Below, in pieces: positions 35,263 to 46,278 of a stretch of 64,000 bases of DNA. Source of the DNA: Danio rerio (Eukaryota > Chordata > Actinopteri > Cypriniformes > Danionidae); NCBI RefSeq assembly GCF_049306965.1, contig NC_133193.1, forward strand, positions 3,010,001 to 3,074,000. The letters are read 5' to 3'. The translations under genes and the position numbers were made by a program. Numbering within the stretch: position 1 is the stretch's first letter; the number at the start of each line of letters is the position of its first letter. The notes below the pieces were generated by a model. It did not search any database and was not told the origin of the DNA. It saw only the letters and a list, made by a program, of their open reading frames with translations.

Positions 35263-38200
35263 AAGAGACCTTTGCACACTTACCTTGATATGTCTAAGAA
35301 AAGCAAAATAAACCGCTCAACTCTCAAAATATACAGCAATGCATACACAGTAAGTTTATTTATGCACGCACACTACAATTTGCTGTTTCACTCCATAAGA
35401 ACGTTGGATAAAAGCCGGAAACTCTTTTGCACAGGCCTAAAGGGTTAATAGTGCTAACTGATGATCAACAGTAAAAATAAAAAGTTTCCTAACAGGGAAA
35501 ACCACCAACAGTCAAGAATGCTCAAGGGTTAAACACCTGTAACTACTGACTTTCATAGTAGGAAAAACAAATACTATGGAAGTCAATGGTTACCGGTTTC
35601 CTGCTTTCGTCAAAATAACTGATTTTGTGTTTCATAGAAGAAATAAACTCAAATAGGTTTTGAACAAGTGAAGATTTAGTAAATGATGACAGTATTTTAT
35701 GTTACTACTTACATGTTTATATTAGGAAAAACAAATACCATGGAAGTCAATGGTTACTGGTTTACTGCATTTTTCAAAATAAGTTCTTTTGTGTCGAACA
35801 AAAGAAAGATACTTAAACATATTTTGAACAAGTAAAAGATGAGTAATTGATGACAGAATTTTATGTAACTACTGACTTTCATAGTCTGAAAAATATATAC
35901 TATGGAAGTCAATGGTTACCGGTTTCCTGCTTTTGTCAAAATAACTTATTATGTGTTGAACAAAAGAGAGACATTCAAACACGTTTTAAATGAGTAAAGA
36001 ATGAGTAAAGGATGACACAATTTTATGTAACTACTGACTTTCATAGTAGGAAAAACAAATACTATGAAAGTCAATGGTTACCGGTTTTAGCATTCTTCAA
36101 AACAAGTTTGTTTGTGTTCAACAAAAAAAAAGATACTTAAACAGGTTTTGAACAGGTAAAGGTTGAGTAAGTGATGACAGACTTTTATGTAACTACTGAC
36201 TTTTATCGTAGGAAAAACATACTATGGAAGTCAATGGTTACAGGTTTTCAGCTTTCTTTAAAATATCTATTTTTGTGTTTAACAGAGGAAAATAACTGAA
36301 ACAGGTTTTGAACAAGTAAAGGATGAGTATGTGTTAGAATTTTATGTAGCTACTGACTTTCATTGTAGGAAAAAAAAAATACTATGGAAGTCAATGGTTA
36401 CTGGTTTCCTGCATTCATCAAAATAACTTATTTTGTGTTTAAGAGAAGAAATAAACTCAAAAAGATTTTGAACAAGTGAAAGATGAGTAAATGATGACAG
36501 AATTTTTTGTAACTACTGACATTCATTGTAGGAAAAACAAATACTATGGAGGTCAATGGTTACCGGTTTTCTGCATTCTTTAAAATAACTTATTTTGTGT
36601 TTAAAAAAAGAAAGATACTTAAACAGGTTTTGAACAAGTGAATATAAGTAAATGATGACAGAATTTTCAGGTTTGGGGGAACTACTACTTCTTTGATTTC
36701 TTAATTAATTTCTTACAATTTTTTATTTCAAAGATAAAGAGAAACAGAAGCAAATTCGAGAACAAGCTGTTCTCAAAGTTCAGGAGAAAGCAGTGGAAAA
36801 GTCTAAAACCAAAGCCACCCGGATTCAACAGGAGAAGAAGTATGCGCTGGAAACCATGATGAAGGTCTAAATGTGTTTTTTGGAATTTGGTCTACTAGTT
36901 ATACAGTTCTGTTAATATGATTAATATAAATAAAATATACATAAATTTGCCTGTGCCTTCCTGCGCACTTCTCAAAATGCCCCCAGCATAGTGAAATTTA
37001 TGAGAAAATGTGATTTAGCAAAAAATTATAGCAAAAATATTAAATAATGGCAAAATATAAGATGTTTAAATCAGTATATCAGTAGATTTTTTACTGTTAA
37101 GACAAAGTCGATACGATTTCAAGCATCAAAGTTTATAGGTTAATACTAAAACATTTTATACAGTACATTAGAATGCGTCCTGTATTTTTTATAGAAATAT
37201 ACAGTTGAAGTCAGAATTATTAGCCCCCCTGAATTAATAGACCCCCTGTTTATTTTTTTCCCCAATTTCTGTTTAATGGTGAGCAGAGTTTTTCAACACA
37301 TTTCTAATAATAATTATTTTTAATAACTTATTTCTAATAACTGATTTATTTTATCTTTACCATGATGACAGTAAATAATATTTTACTTGATATTTTTCAA
37401 GACACTTCTATTCAGCTTAAAGTGACATTTAAAGGCTTAACTTTGTTAATTGGGTTAACTAGACAGGTTAGGGTAATTAGGCAAGTTATTGTATAACCAT
37501 AATTTATTCTGTAGACTATCGAGAAAAAAAATTAGCTTAAAGGGGCTAATAATATTGTCCTTAAAATGGTGTTAAAAAATTTAAAAACTGCTTTTATTCT
37601 AGTTGAAATAAAACAAATAAGACTTTCTCCAGAAGAACAAATATTTTCAGACATACTGTGAAAATTTCCCTGCTCTGTTAAACATCATTTAGGAAATATT
37701 TAAAAAAGAAAAAATATATCTAATATTTTTAGCATTATTTACATAAGACACCCAATGTTATTTAGTTCAGCAAAAGTTTAAATGCTAAAATCTCTTATCG
37801 TGTATATTTATGACAAGAATTGTTTCATGAAATAAAAATGAAGGTACAATATTAAATCTTAAAACACAAATTATTTATCATTTTAAATTGTTATATTTAA
37901 TCTATATATAATCCTGTCTGCAAGAAAAAAACAATTATGATCAATTTTTTTAAGTACAGATCACAATAAATACTGTCTGTATGTTTAATATAGTTTTAAT
38001 ATTTTTTCTTATGCTTAATGTTTTAAGTTATTTTTATTTTGTTGTGACCAATATTATATGAAAGCCGATACTTGACTTGCCTTTGATGCTTTGTGTATTA
38101 ATTACATTTGTGAATTTTGAACTGGGGCAGACACCACAACGCAACGTCTACAATCTTTAAATAAACTAGTTAAATATTAGATATTATGATTTGCATAAAA

Positions 38201-41200
38201 AATAAAGCTAATAAAACTTGACTCCATTTTTATGACACTTTATTAGCTATATATAAGGTGATATTTATAGTGAAGAGCGCTATACAAATAAACTTAAACT
38301 GAACTGATTATATAATTTGGCACAATCATCTTCTTCTTTGTTTAAATGTCATCTCAAGCAATTTCTGCCTGTGTTTAGCTTGAGAGCGAGGAGCGGGAGA
38401 GGATTCAGAAGAGGAAGGATGAAGAGTGTGCGAGAGCCACAGCAGAGCTGGATTTCTGGAGAGAAACACAGAGAACAACAGCCGAGGGAAACGAGAACCA
38501 GATAAAAGAGCAGAGAACCAGCACACATGACGACAAACCGGCTCCTCAGAAAATAAAGCATGCAAACACTTCACCTGCAGACACAGCATTGGTGAAAACC
38601 GACAACACTATCACTGGTAAACAAACTTATACATCCTTGCCATTTGGAAATATCATTAAGAAGCAGTCAATATACAGTTACAGTCAGAATTATGAGAATT
38701 AATTTGAATTCTTTTATATATTTATTCTCAATTTCTGCTTTATTTCAGCACATTTCTTAACATAATAGTTTTTAAGAGTTCACACTAAGCTCATGATTTA
38801 TACATAGCTTGTTTGGCATGCTGTCCTGGGAGAGAGATCTGAGCTCAAGGGATCTTTGAGCCCAGGGCTTCTCCCTTTTGCAGGGCGAGGGGAGATTGAG
38901 CTCATGTCGATCTCAAACTCCCCCGCTGCTGAGGCCAAGGCGAACTTCCTGAGAGTAAGACATTATAAAAAAGGTTTAGGTTTATTTTATCTATAATATA
39001 GAGCACATTTGGATGGTGGGAGGAAACCGGGGAACCTGGGGGAAACCCAAGCGGACACGAGGAGAACTGAGATGCAAACTCCGCACAGAAATACCAGATG
39101 GCTCAGGGAGGATCCGACGCCATTGGTATTCTTGCTGTGAGGCAACAGTGCTAGTCACTGAGCCACCGTGCCGCCCATTCTGGATAAAGGAGGAAGAAGG
39201 GGAGGAGGGGGGTTTCTTCCAGACGAAGATAGTTGTAGAAAGGAAATGAGGATATATATAGTGACTTAGGATCCTCTGATTGGAGGATCATGATTAGCTT
39301 ATGTGGACCAGCTGGGTCAATCATGAGCACATGCTCCTCTCGAAATTAGTTTAAAATTAAACTTCACTTAATAACTCATCTCTAATAACTGATATCTTTG
39401 CCTTTATGACAGCAAATCTTATTTGACTACATATTTTCAAGATATACAGTATACAGCTTAAAGTGACATTTGAAGGCTTAACTAGGTTAATTAGGTTAAA
39501 GTTAGGGATAATTAGGCAAGTGATTGTATAATGGTGGTTTGTTCTGTAAACAATTTTTAAAAAGTTGCGTAAAGGGGTTAATAATATTGACCTTAAATGT
39601 TTTTAATTACATGTTAATTAAAATGTTCTTAAATGTTTAATTACAAACTGCTTTTATTCTATCCAAAATAAAACAAGACTTTCTCCAGAAGAAATCATAT
39701 TATAGGAGATACTGTGAAAAATTCCTGCATCTGTTCATCATTTGGGAAATATTTTTCCCAAAAAAAAACTTCAGAGGAGGGTAAATGATTTTGACTTTAA
39801 TTGTACATAATAAGAGTTTTTTTCCTGCTAGGTCAGATGAGGAGTAAACAGAAAACAAAGGATCTTCCGGCTCCCAGATCTGCTGGCTGTATTCAGATCA
39901 GCTTCACTCCACGAGTGTTTCCCACCGCGCTCAGAGAGTCTCGCGTCCCCGAGGAGGAGGAGGTCAGATCTATATTAAACAGACATTATTCTGGTCCGGG
40001 TGCTGATGATAAATGTGTAATGCTGACCACTGCAAACATCTTGTTAGTGTGTGTGTGTGTGTGTCTGTCTGTGTACGTGTGTACCTATGTGCGTATGAGT
40101 GTATGTTTATGTGTACCTGTGCGAATTATACATTGACTATCGGGGGGTCAACTTTTTCGGTAACGATAATGTTAGTTTGTATAACACATGCTTCAGCTTA
40201 TCACATGTATGCATATTTGTTTAAATGGCAATTATTTTATTAATAAAACATATCTAGGTTTTTAGTGTGGGATATTTAGCGTATTCTGACCTACCTCCGA
40301 CTAGCTGTTTCAGTGGGTAATGTAGGTCAAACTATACCAACTGTGCAGCTAATTCGATTTTACTTTTAGGCTATGTGTAGATACAAACACCTATTTTACT
40401 AGTAAATGTGTATCAATGCTCCAGATCTGCCGCTTTCAGACTGTTGAATGACTTTTCTCTCTCATAGACTGACTGGCGCAATCATGCATTTACAATGGTA
40501 TGCGCCATTATAGGGGTGGACAGATGCATATTTATATTATCTACTATTTTAATTATTAATGTTATTATTTACGTTACAGATCAGAGCAATAATTGGAATT
40601 AATTAGGGGGGTCAATCCCCCCAACCCCCCCTGTCATTTGCACCCAGCCTGTGAGTGTATGTCTGTGTTTGTGCATGTGTTTATGACATAATATAAGGAC
40701 ACAAACTTGAATAATGACATGGTTATAGGCAGAAGGTGTCTTATGAGGACATCTCCCATATTCCCATTTTTTTAAAAGGCTTATAAATCATGCAGAATTA
40801 TTTTTTTCATGAAGTCAGAATGCACACAATTTTCTGTGAGGGTAAGGTTGGGGTGGAGCAATAGAAAACAGATTGTACAATGTAAAAACCATTATGCCTA
40901 TGCTTAAACAGTGGTTGAAGAAGCAGGCGGAGGCCAGGAGAGCAATAGACACAGATCTGGCAGAACTGGACGACCTGACAGAGGACGAGAGAAACCCAGA
41001 CTGGCTGAAAGACAAGGGAGAGTCAGTGTCTTCATGCTGTTTTTCTCTCTTTTGTCTGACTTTTTGCAGTGTGTTGCTGATCAAAGCTTTAGGTCTGTTT
41101 TTAATTTTTTTCATAGCTGCATTTATTTGGTTGAAACAGTAAAAATGCAAAACCTTTCAATAATATTTCATTCAAAACAATAACTGCTTTAATATAGTGT

Positions 41201-44200
41201 GAAATGTAATTTATTACTGTGATTCTATGCTGAATTTTCAGCATCATATCACCAGTCTTCAGTGTCACACGATCCTTCTGAACTCATTATAATATGAAGA
41301 TTTAACTGTCAAGACACATTTTTCAAATATAACCAATGAATATTAATACATATATTTGATGAATATATGGAGTTATAAAATACTGTTATTACCTATTTAT
41401 TTGAAATGTTTTATATTCCTTAATGCATCCTTGCTGAAAAAAAATTATAATCTAAAGAGTTTAGATGCCAAAACCTCAAAGTGCCGTCGGAGATTTTCAT
41501 CTAAAATGAGCATTTTACACTGTTGTGTGTAGTTTCAGTAATTTTCATCGCCCTTAAAGTGAAATAACTGAACATAAACATAAAAACGCTAATTTTAGAG
41601 GAACATTTCAGACGGCACTTAAAGGTTTTAATCTGAATTCTTCCTATACATTAATTCAATTCATTTCATCTTTATTTCTGTAGCACTTTTACAATGTAGA
41701 TTGTGTCAAAGCAGCTTATATAGAAGTTCTAGTAAATGTAAACAGTCAGTCCAGTTTTCAGAGTTGAAGCTTAGTTTAGTTCAGTTCAGTGTGGTTTAAT
41801 ATTTACTGCTGAAAGTCCAAACACTGAAGAGTAATTCATCGATGCTCAGCTCTACAAGTCTCAATCTGAGCAAGCCAGTGGTGACAGTGGAGGAACAAAC
41901 TTCACCAATTGCAAAAGTGGTGAATGGGCAAAAAATGTATATATATATTTTTTTACATTAAAATATTTTTTCAAAGTCGATATTATATATGAGCAATATC
42001 ACACGAGTAGCAGTGCGATATGGCTGTATATCGGCACTGGTGGGAGGCGTGCGTTGGCACAATATACAGCCATATCACACTGCTACGAGTGTGATATTGC
42101 GTTTATACGACAGTTTGACAGCATAATTGTGTATATAAAAACAAAATCAAACATGGAGAGTCTCAAAAACCCTTTTGTATGAGGAACTACTTTCTTCCGC
42201 CTTGGATTCAAATCATAAGCTGACAGTTAAACAGTTGAGCGTGCATCTTTTAAACTTTAGATCTGTAGTGTCTGCTTTTTGCTGGCTGTATGTGGGTGGA
42301 GAAATACACAAAGGGTAAAGAGGCTGTACAGGGGCTGATATTACTTAAATATATCACAGCTATCAGCCAATCAGATTCGAGAACCAGACAGAACTGTTGT
42401 ATGAAATTAAATATTATAATCTTATTCATATATATCTTATATATAAGAGTCTTATCATATTAATAAATAATTAATATAGTCTTATATAGTATAGTAACTT
42501 ATATAGTTCTTTATATTTTTAAATAAGTAGAACTTGCACTTTTTCCTACAAGTATAGTAAATATTAGCCATGTATCAAAACACTGAGGCCCAGTTTCACA
42601 AACAGCGCTTAGATTAAGCCAGGACTAGGCCTTAGAGAAATTAGGCTATTTAAGCCACATTTATAAAATGGCCTTTGAAAATATATTACTGGTGTGCACC
42701 TGGAGACAAAAAAATGACACTGACGTATTTTAAGACATCTCACTGCAAGTTATTTTGAGTTGAGACAGCTTTTAAACCTTGACTAGCCTTAAATCTTGTT
42801 TGTGAAACCGGGGGTGAATGTTTTACTGTTATTTAATTTATTTTGTGTATATGCTTCCATCACTATAAGATTGCATTAAATCTCATCATCATCTGGTTTG
42901 TCTTTTTTCCTGCAGTAAATTGTTCATGGCAGGAAACTTTCTGGCTGCTGTCAACGCTTATAATCTGGCCATAAAACTCAACAGGAAGATGCCGGCTTTA
43001 TTTTCTAATCGAGCGGCTTGTCACCTCAAACTGAGAAATCTCCACAAGGCCATTGAGGACAGCTCTCAGGTCAGTTCTTTTGGGTATACGTTATGTTTTC
43101 ATGATAATGTGCTATATGCATATCAGCTAGTGTTTTCCAGCCAGTGATAAACATCCAGTGAAAGCTTCATTTGACTATTTTCAATTTCAGGAGTTTGCTT
43201 TAAATACAATTTGTATTGTAATTTAAATACAATCAATTAAATAGACTTCAGCATTCATTTAGTTGATCAAGTGTAAAGCGAGATAGAAGACGCAAGCACC
43301 ATCAGTAGCAGCAGACGAGCAAAGAAACTCCATTGAAAATACTGGGGTAAAATAAATTGGCATATTTTAAAGACATGGCATGGTAAAATAGAACTTAATG
43401 CAGTGCTTCTTGTCCAATAACTGTATATCGTATATCAATCAGGCAGTAAAGATCATTGATTTTTAAAGAAATCAGATCTTATACGTGGGGATTTTGTAAT
43501 GGTGCAATAGTTTACTGGAAGCACTTCGACTGGCTGGCTGAAAATTAAAAGTCATATACCACATTGGCTGGTCTTTTTTTATCTACCGTGTTGAGCTTTT
43601 TTCTATGCTTATGTAACCCCGCCGGTCCTACACCACCCAACCTGCCCCGAGCTAGGATCGAACCGGCGAGGTGGCGACCTCATGGGAGTTGAGTGCTCTA
43701 ACAAGGAGGCTAAAGACCATGGTCCCTAGCGTCTGTCGCTAGAGCACCTTTAGAGGTCAGAGGAGTGAGGTTTACCTGCACAGCACCTACTGGCTGGCCT
43801 CTGTTAAACTCACCCCCCTAAACCTCACTCCCATCCGGGTCACGGCACCAACGTAACCCTGTCGGTCCTACACCACCCAACCGGCCCCGAACTGGGTTCG
43901 AATCAGCATCCTTCCGCATGGGAGTCGGGTGCTCTAACAAGAAGGCTAAAGACCGTGGCCTCTAGCGTCTGTCAACAGAGCACCTTTAGAGGTCAGAGGA
44001 GTGAGGCTTAGCTAGAGTGAGGATAGCTGGCCTCCGTTACACTTACGAGCGGGCCCAACCATTGCAATCTTTTTAGCTCAAAACTTCCAGTCTCATTCAC
44101 TTACATTGATTTTTAGATGTTAAAAACTACTTGTTATCCTGCTTGATGCTACAAGCTGACATTTTCTTATCATGTTATTCTCCTTTTTTATGTAGTGTAA

Positions 44201-46044
44201 AATGTGCGGGTCCTTTAAGGGGCGGAGCTGCAGTTTAGTGTGTGTAAACGGATAGGGAGAGACAGAAAAGAGGAGCAGTTTTTCGCAATGAGACTGCTTT
44301 TACTGATGTTCGCTCTTGAGTGACTGATTTTGTTGTACCACATGGATAGTAATCAATAATTGGACCATGTTATATGTAAGGGAGTTAACCCCAAAACTAA
44401 TATTTTTCGACCCTGGAGTAATAAATGAATTTCCCCCAGCTATCTCAAACACATAGATATATACACTAGATATTGCAAAAAGACCCTGAGCATGCGTCAA
44501 TAGCGCCGCCACATTTGTACAGTGCTCCCAGGACAAATGTCATTCAACCGCACTAGTCGAGCCAGTATACTATGTGAAGATGCTGGGCTTTAGTGCTGTC
44601 TACGGGTGTAGTAACGAGCAAACAAACAAAACAAAGCACAAAGGCAGAACATTTCATAGGTAAGATTAAGTTTTTTACGTTTTTGTATGTTCTGAACTTT
44701 TGTGCTAATCAGGTAACGTTGTTGATGATAATACAGTCACTACTGCATTCACCATAAGGCAAAGCAGAAGCAACTCACATTAAACACTCGTCTTATGCTA
44801 GTTTTGTTGAATAAAATCAGCAAACAATGCAAAAGAAATATGACAACGAGATGCTGCGCTGCCAGAAACTTGTATTATTGTCAGCTAAGTGAAGAAGTAG
44901 TTCATAACGGAGATTCATTCACAAGCAAATCGCTCCCTCCGTCAGTATGAAAAGTGAAAGCAGGAGAGGAGCTGTGTTTCAGGACATGATTAGATCAAAT
45001 TTAACAGGGAGGGTGGATAGTACATTTCCGAACACACAAACACACGCTTTTTGTCAGGAATGCCCGTGCAGTCACTGATCCATCAATGTAGAAAATGTAA
45101 AATTATAATATTTTCGTAATTAAAAAAAAAAATTGTATACTGACCTCCGGGATCATAGATATATGATCCAGATCATAGATACATGTGTATATGTGTATAT
45201 CTCTGGCTTTGGATGGGCACAGCACAGTCCTTCACTGCAGCTTGGTCCCGCATTCATTTCAAAGGAGCTCTACCCTGTACTAAAATGGCGGCTCTATTGA
45301 CGCATTCCTTCCAATAGACAACAACCAGCTAGGTGACATCTAATGTATATATCTATGTCTCTAACACAGCAAGGGAACAGAGCAGGAAAGGTTAACAATA
45401 TTCCTGAACACCATTTTCTGCTCTTTATCATTCCTAGTTATTTCTCCCATAGGCAATTGATTCAGAAGTTTTGAAACAATCGAAAAAATCAAATCAAGTA
45501 AAAAAAAACAAGTGCATTTCCGCATTGTAGAATGAGGTCAACAAATGAACACCCTTTTTCCACAGGCGCTTGAGTTGCTGACGCCTGCGGTCTCTGCGAA
45601 CGCTTCAGCTCGACTGAAGGCTCATGTGAGGCGGGGGACAGCCTTCTGTCAGCTCCAGCTCTATGTGGAAGGTTCTAGATCATTTACTGTCACTTTCAGC
45701 TCTCATGTAAAACACATCAACCGCTGCAGTCATGAAATACACACATTTATTTCTCATTTATTGTTTCAAAATGTAATTCACTTCAGGATTAGAAATGCAA
45801 TTGTCAGTTGATTTCTAAATGGCACAAAACTCTTGCCTTGCTGGACCACAGTAACTTCCTGGAATACAGGAAGGGGTTTATATGATCTGTTGAATGTTTT
45901 ATTTTATTTTTTTCATCCTTAGGTCTTCAAGACTATCAGAAGGCTCTAGAAATGGACCCACACAATGCAGCACTGCGAGCCGATACTGAGCAGATCCGTG
46001 AGCTCATACAGGGATCCACTCCACGATCTAAAGATGAAAACTAG
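34309..46044 (+). CDS. dnaaf4: Dynein axonemal assembly factor 4 (DYX1C1)
   Basis: Nine exons: 34309-34431, 34529-34676, 36734-36864, 38379-38616, 39832-39962, 40912-41021, 42916-43069, 45566-45671 and 45923-46044. They total 1263 bases (420 residues, as in human) and all phases agree. Residues 1 to about 90 are a p23/CS-like domain ([10 protein letters not shown] to [10 protein letters not shown]). About 90-210 is a charged coiled coil. A conserved linker ([34 protein letters not shown]) follows, then three TPRs from about 287 to the end ([48 protein letters not shown]). The protein is a cytoplasmic co-chaperone for pre-assembly of inner and outer dynein arms; human mutations cause primary ciliary dyskinesia. 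Start chosen by match to human MPLQVSDYSW. Exon 6 ends at GA before GTCAGT, making Asp where human has Asn. An AATAAA lies at 46141-46146. Confidence 0.96.
34744..36670. repeat. Tandem array in dnaaf4 intron 2, unit about 160 bp
   Basis: About eight units share TAACTACTGACTTTCATAGT, ACTATGGAAGTCAATGGTTA, TTTTGAACAAGTGAA and AATGATGACAGAATTTTATG, from about 35530 to 36665. The element end TATAGTTCACCCAATAATGA at 34746 and the unit wording show the array grew from a common zebrafish MITE. A GT microsatellite lies at about 35209-35262. Confidence 0.88.
35209..35262. repeat. GT microsatellite in dnaaf4 intron 2
   Basis: About 26 GT units, one interrupted by TTTG. The open frame across it (poly Cys-Val) is an artefact. 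Confidence 0.95.
37200..37720 (+). mobile_element. Non-autonomous Tc1/mariner-like element
   Basis: Begins ACAGTTGAAGTCAGAATTAT at 37201 and matches 4684-5226 along its length (TTAGGGTAATTAGGCAAGTT, then AGACTTTCTCCAGAAGAACA). The right terminus is lost. Confidence 0.8.
38262..38305 (+). repeat. LINE 3' end (L2-like)
   Basis: GAGCGCTATACAAATAAACT plus a TGAAC-like short tail is the typical L2/CR1-group 3' terminus. It lies just upstream of dnaaf4 exon 4. Confidence 0.6.
38684..39806 (+). mobile_element. Tc1/mariner-like MITE split by an insertion
   Basis: The left part (CAGTTACAGTCAGAATTATG to about 38780) and right part (AATAACTCATCTCTAATAAC from about 39370 to 39806) belong to the same family as 37200-37720. 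About 590 bp of other DNA (38782-39350) interrupts it, including the DANA-like fragment at 39005-39177 and GGGGAGATTGAGCTC-type sequence I cannot classify. Confidence 0.7.
39005..39177 (-). repeat. DANA-like SINE fragment
   Basis: The reverse strand contains the head (GGGCGGCACGGTGGCTCAGT) and part of the middle; it is diverged. Confidence 0.7.
40119..40645 (+). mobile_element. MITE with TGCGAATTA / TTTGCACCC ends
   Basis: It starts TGTGCGAATTATACATTGAC, then CGGGGGGTCAAC, and ends GGGGTCAATCCCCCCAACCC, ATTTGCACCC. A better preserved copy in the other orientation lies at 49840-50373. It sits in dnaaf4 intron 5. Confidence 0.7.
41470..41629. mobile_element. 160-bp MITE (AAAACCTCAAAGTGCCGTC ends)
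   Basis: The left end AAAACCTCAAAGTGCCGTC and right end GACGGCACTTAAAGGTTTT are inverted repeats matching at 17 of 19 positions. Confidence 0.8.
41652..41885 (-). repeat. LINE 3' fragment
   Basis: The reverse strand ends AAAGTGCTACAGAAATAAAG plus ATGAAATGAATTGAATT, the form of L2-group 3' ends. There is no coding remnant. Confidence 0.5.
41993..42100. mobile_element. Foldback element, 37-bp stem
   Basis: GCAATATCACACGAGTAGCA at 41993, continuing GTGCGATATGGCTGTAT, pairs with 42064-42100 at 34 of 37 positions, around a loop of about 34 nt. The element may extend to about 42420 (ATCAGCCAATCAGATTCGAG). Confidence 0.8.
42587..42813. mobile_element. MITE (GGCCCAGTTTCACAAACA ends)
   Basis: The left GGCCCAGTTTCACAAACAGC and right GTTTGTGAAACCGGGGG are inverted; inner AGCCAGGACTAGGCCTTAGA and GACTAGCCTTAAATCTTG also pair. 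It is about 100 bp before dnaaf4 exon 7. Confidence 0.75.
43613..44045 (-). repeat. Tandem pair of tRNA-like repeats
   Basis: Two units start at 43613 and 43853 (period 240 bp). On the reverse strand each contains TAGCCTCCTTGTTAGAGCA (A-box-like) followed by GGTTCGATCC or GGTTCGAACC (B box). It is therefore tRNA-derived, but no clean cloverleaf acceptor stem is evident, so it is not called a tRNA gene. It lies in dnaaf4 intron 7. Confidence 0.65.
44450..45361. mobile_element. Non-autonomous element (ACATAGATATATACACTAGAT ends)
   Basis: The left end near 44450 is an imperfect inverted copy of the right end ATCTAATGTATATATCTATG at about 45338-45357. Inner GCGTCAATAGCGCCGCCA (left) also pairs with TGGCGGCTCTATTGACGC (right). 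There is no open frame of note. Confidence 0.75.
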
Positions 46045-46140
46045 CATCAAGGTTACAACCTACATGTTAACTGTGTATTCATAATGACACCGCATCCTTT
46101 TAAGAAAACACACATGAAGACTGATAGTATTCGTCTTATA

Positions 46141-46181
46141 AATAAAGCATTGGCTTTATTTATTTATTTATTTATTTATTC
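46141..46181. terminator. Convergent polyadenylation signals
   Basis: On the plus strand AATAAA at 46141-46146 follows the dnaaf4 stop by about 100 bp. On the minus strand the TTTA repeat at 46156-46179 reads as overlapping AATAAA signals about 100 bp past the stop of the 46279 gene. The two 3' UTRs may overlap by a few tens of bases. Confidence 0.6.
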
Positions 46182-46278
46182 AGTATTCATTATTGCAGCT
46201 TTTCATAAATCATGCACAGTATTGAACACACATCATCTGTTGTATATAACTGCAATTATTGAGTTGATGATACTCTGT

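Noticed and set aside
35005-35448. 147-codon open frame with Cys-Val repeats
   Set aside because: It crosses a GT microsatellite in dnaaf4 intron 2.
38782-39350. Possible LTR-type or other retroelement piece
   Set aside because: No matching terminal repeats, primer site or coding remnant seen; left unclassified.
43613-44045. Functional tRNA genes on the minus strand
   Set aside because: A and B boxes are present, but I could not form a convincing acceptor stem or cloverleaf.
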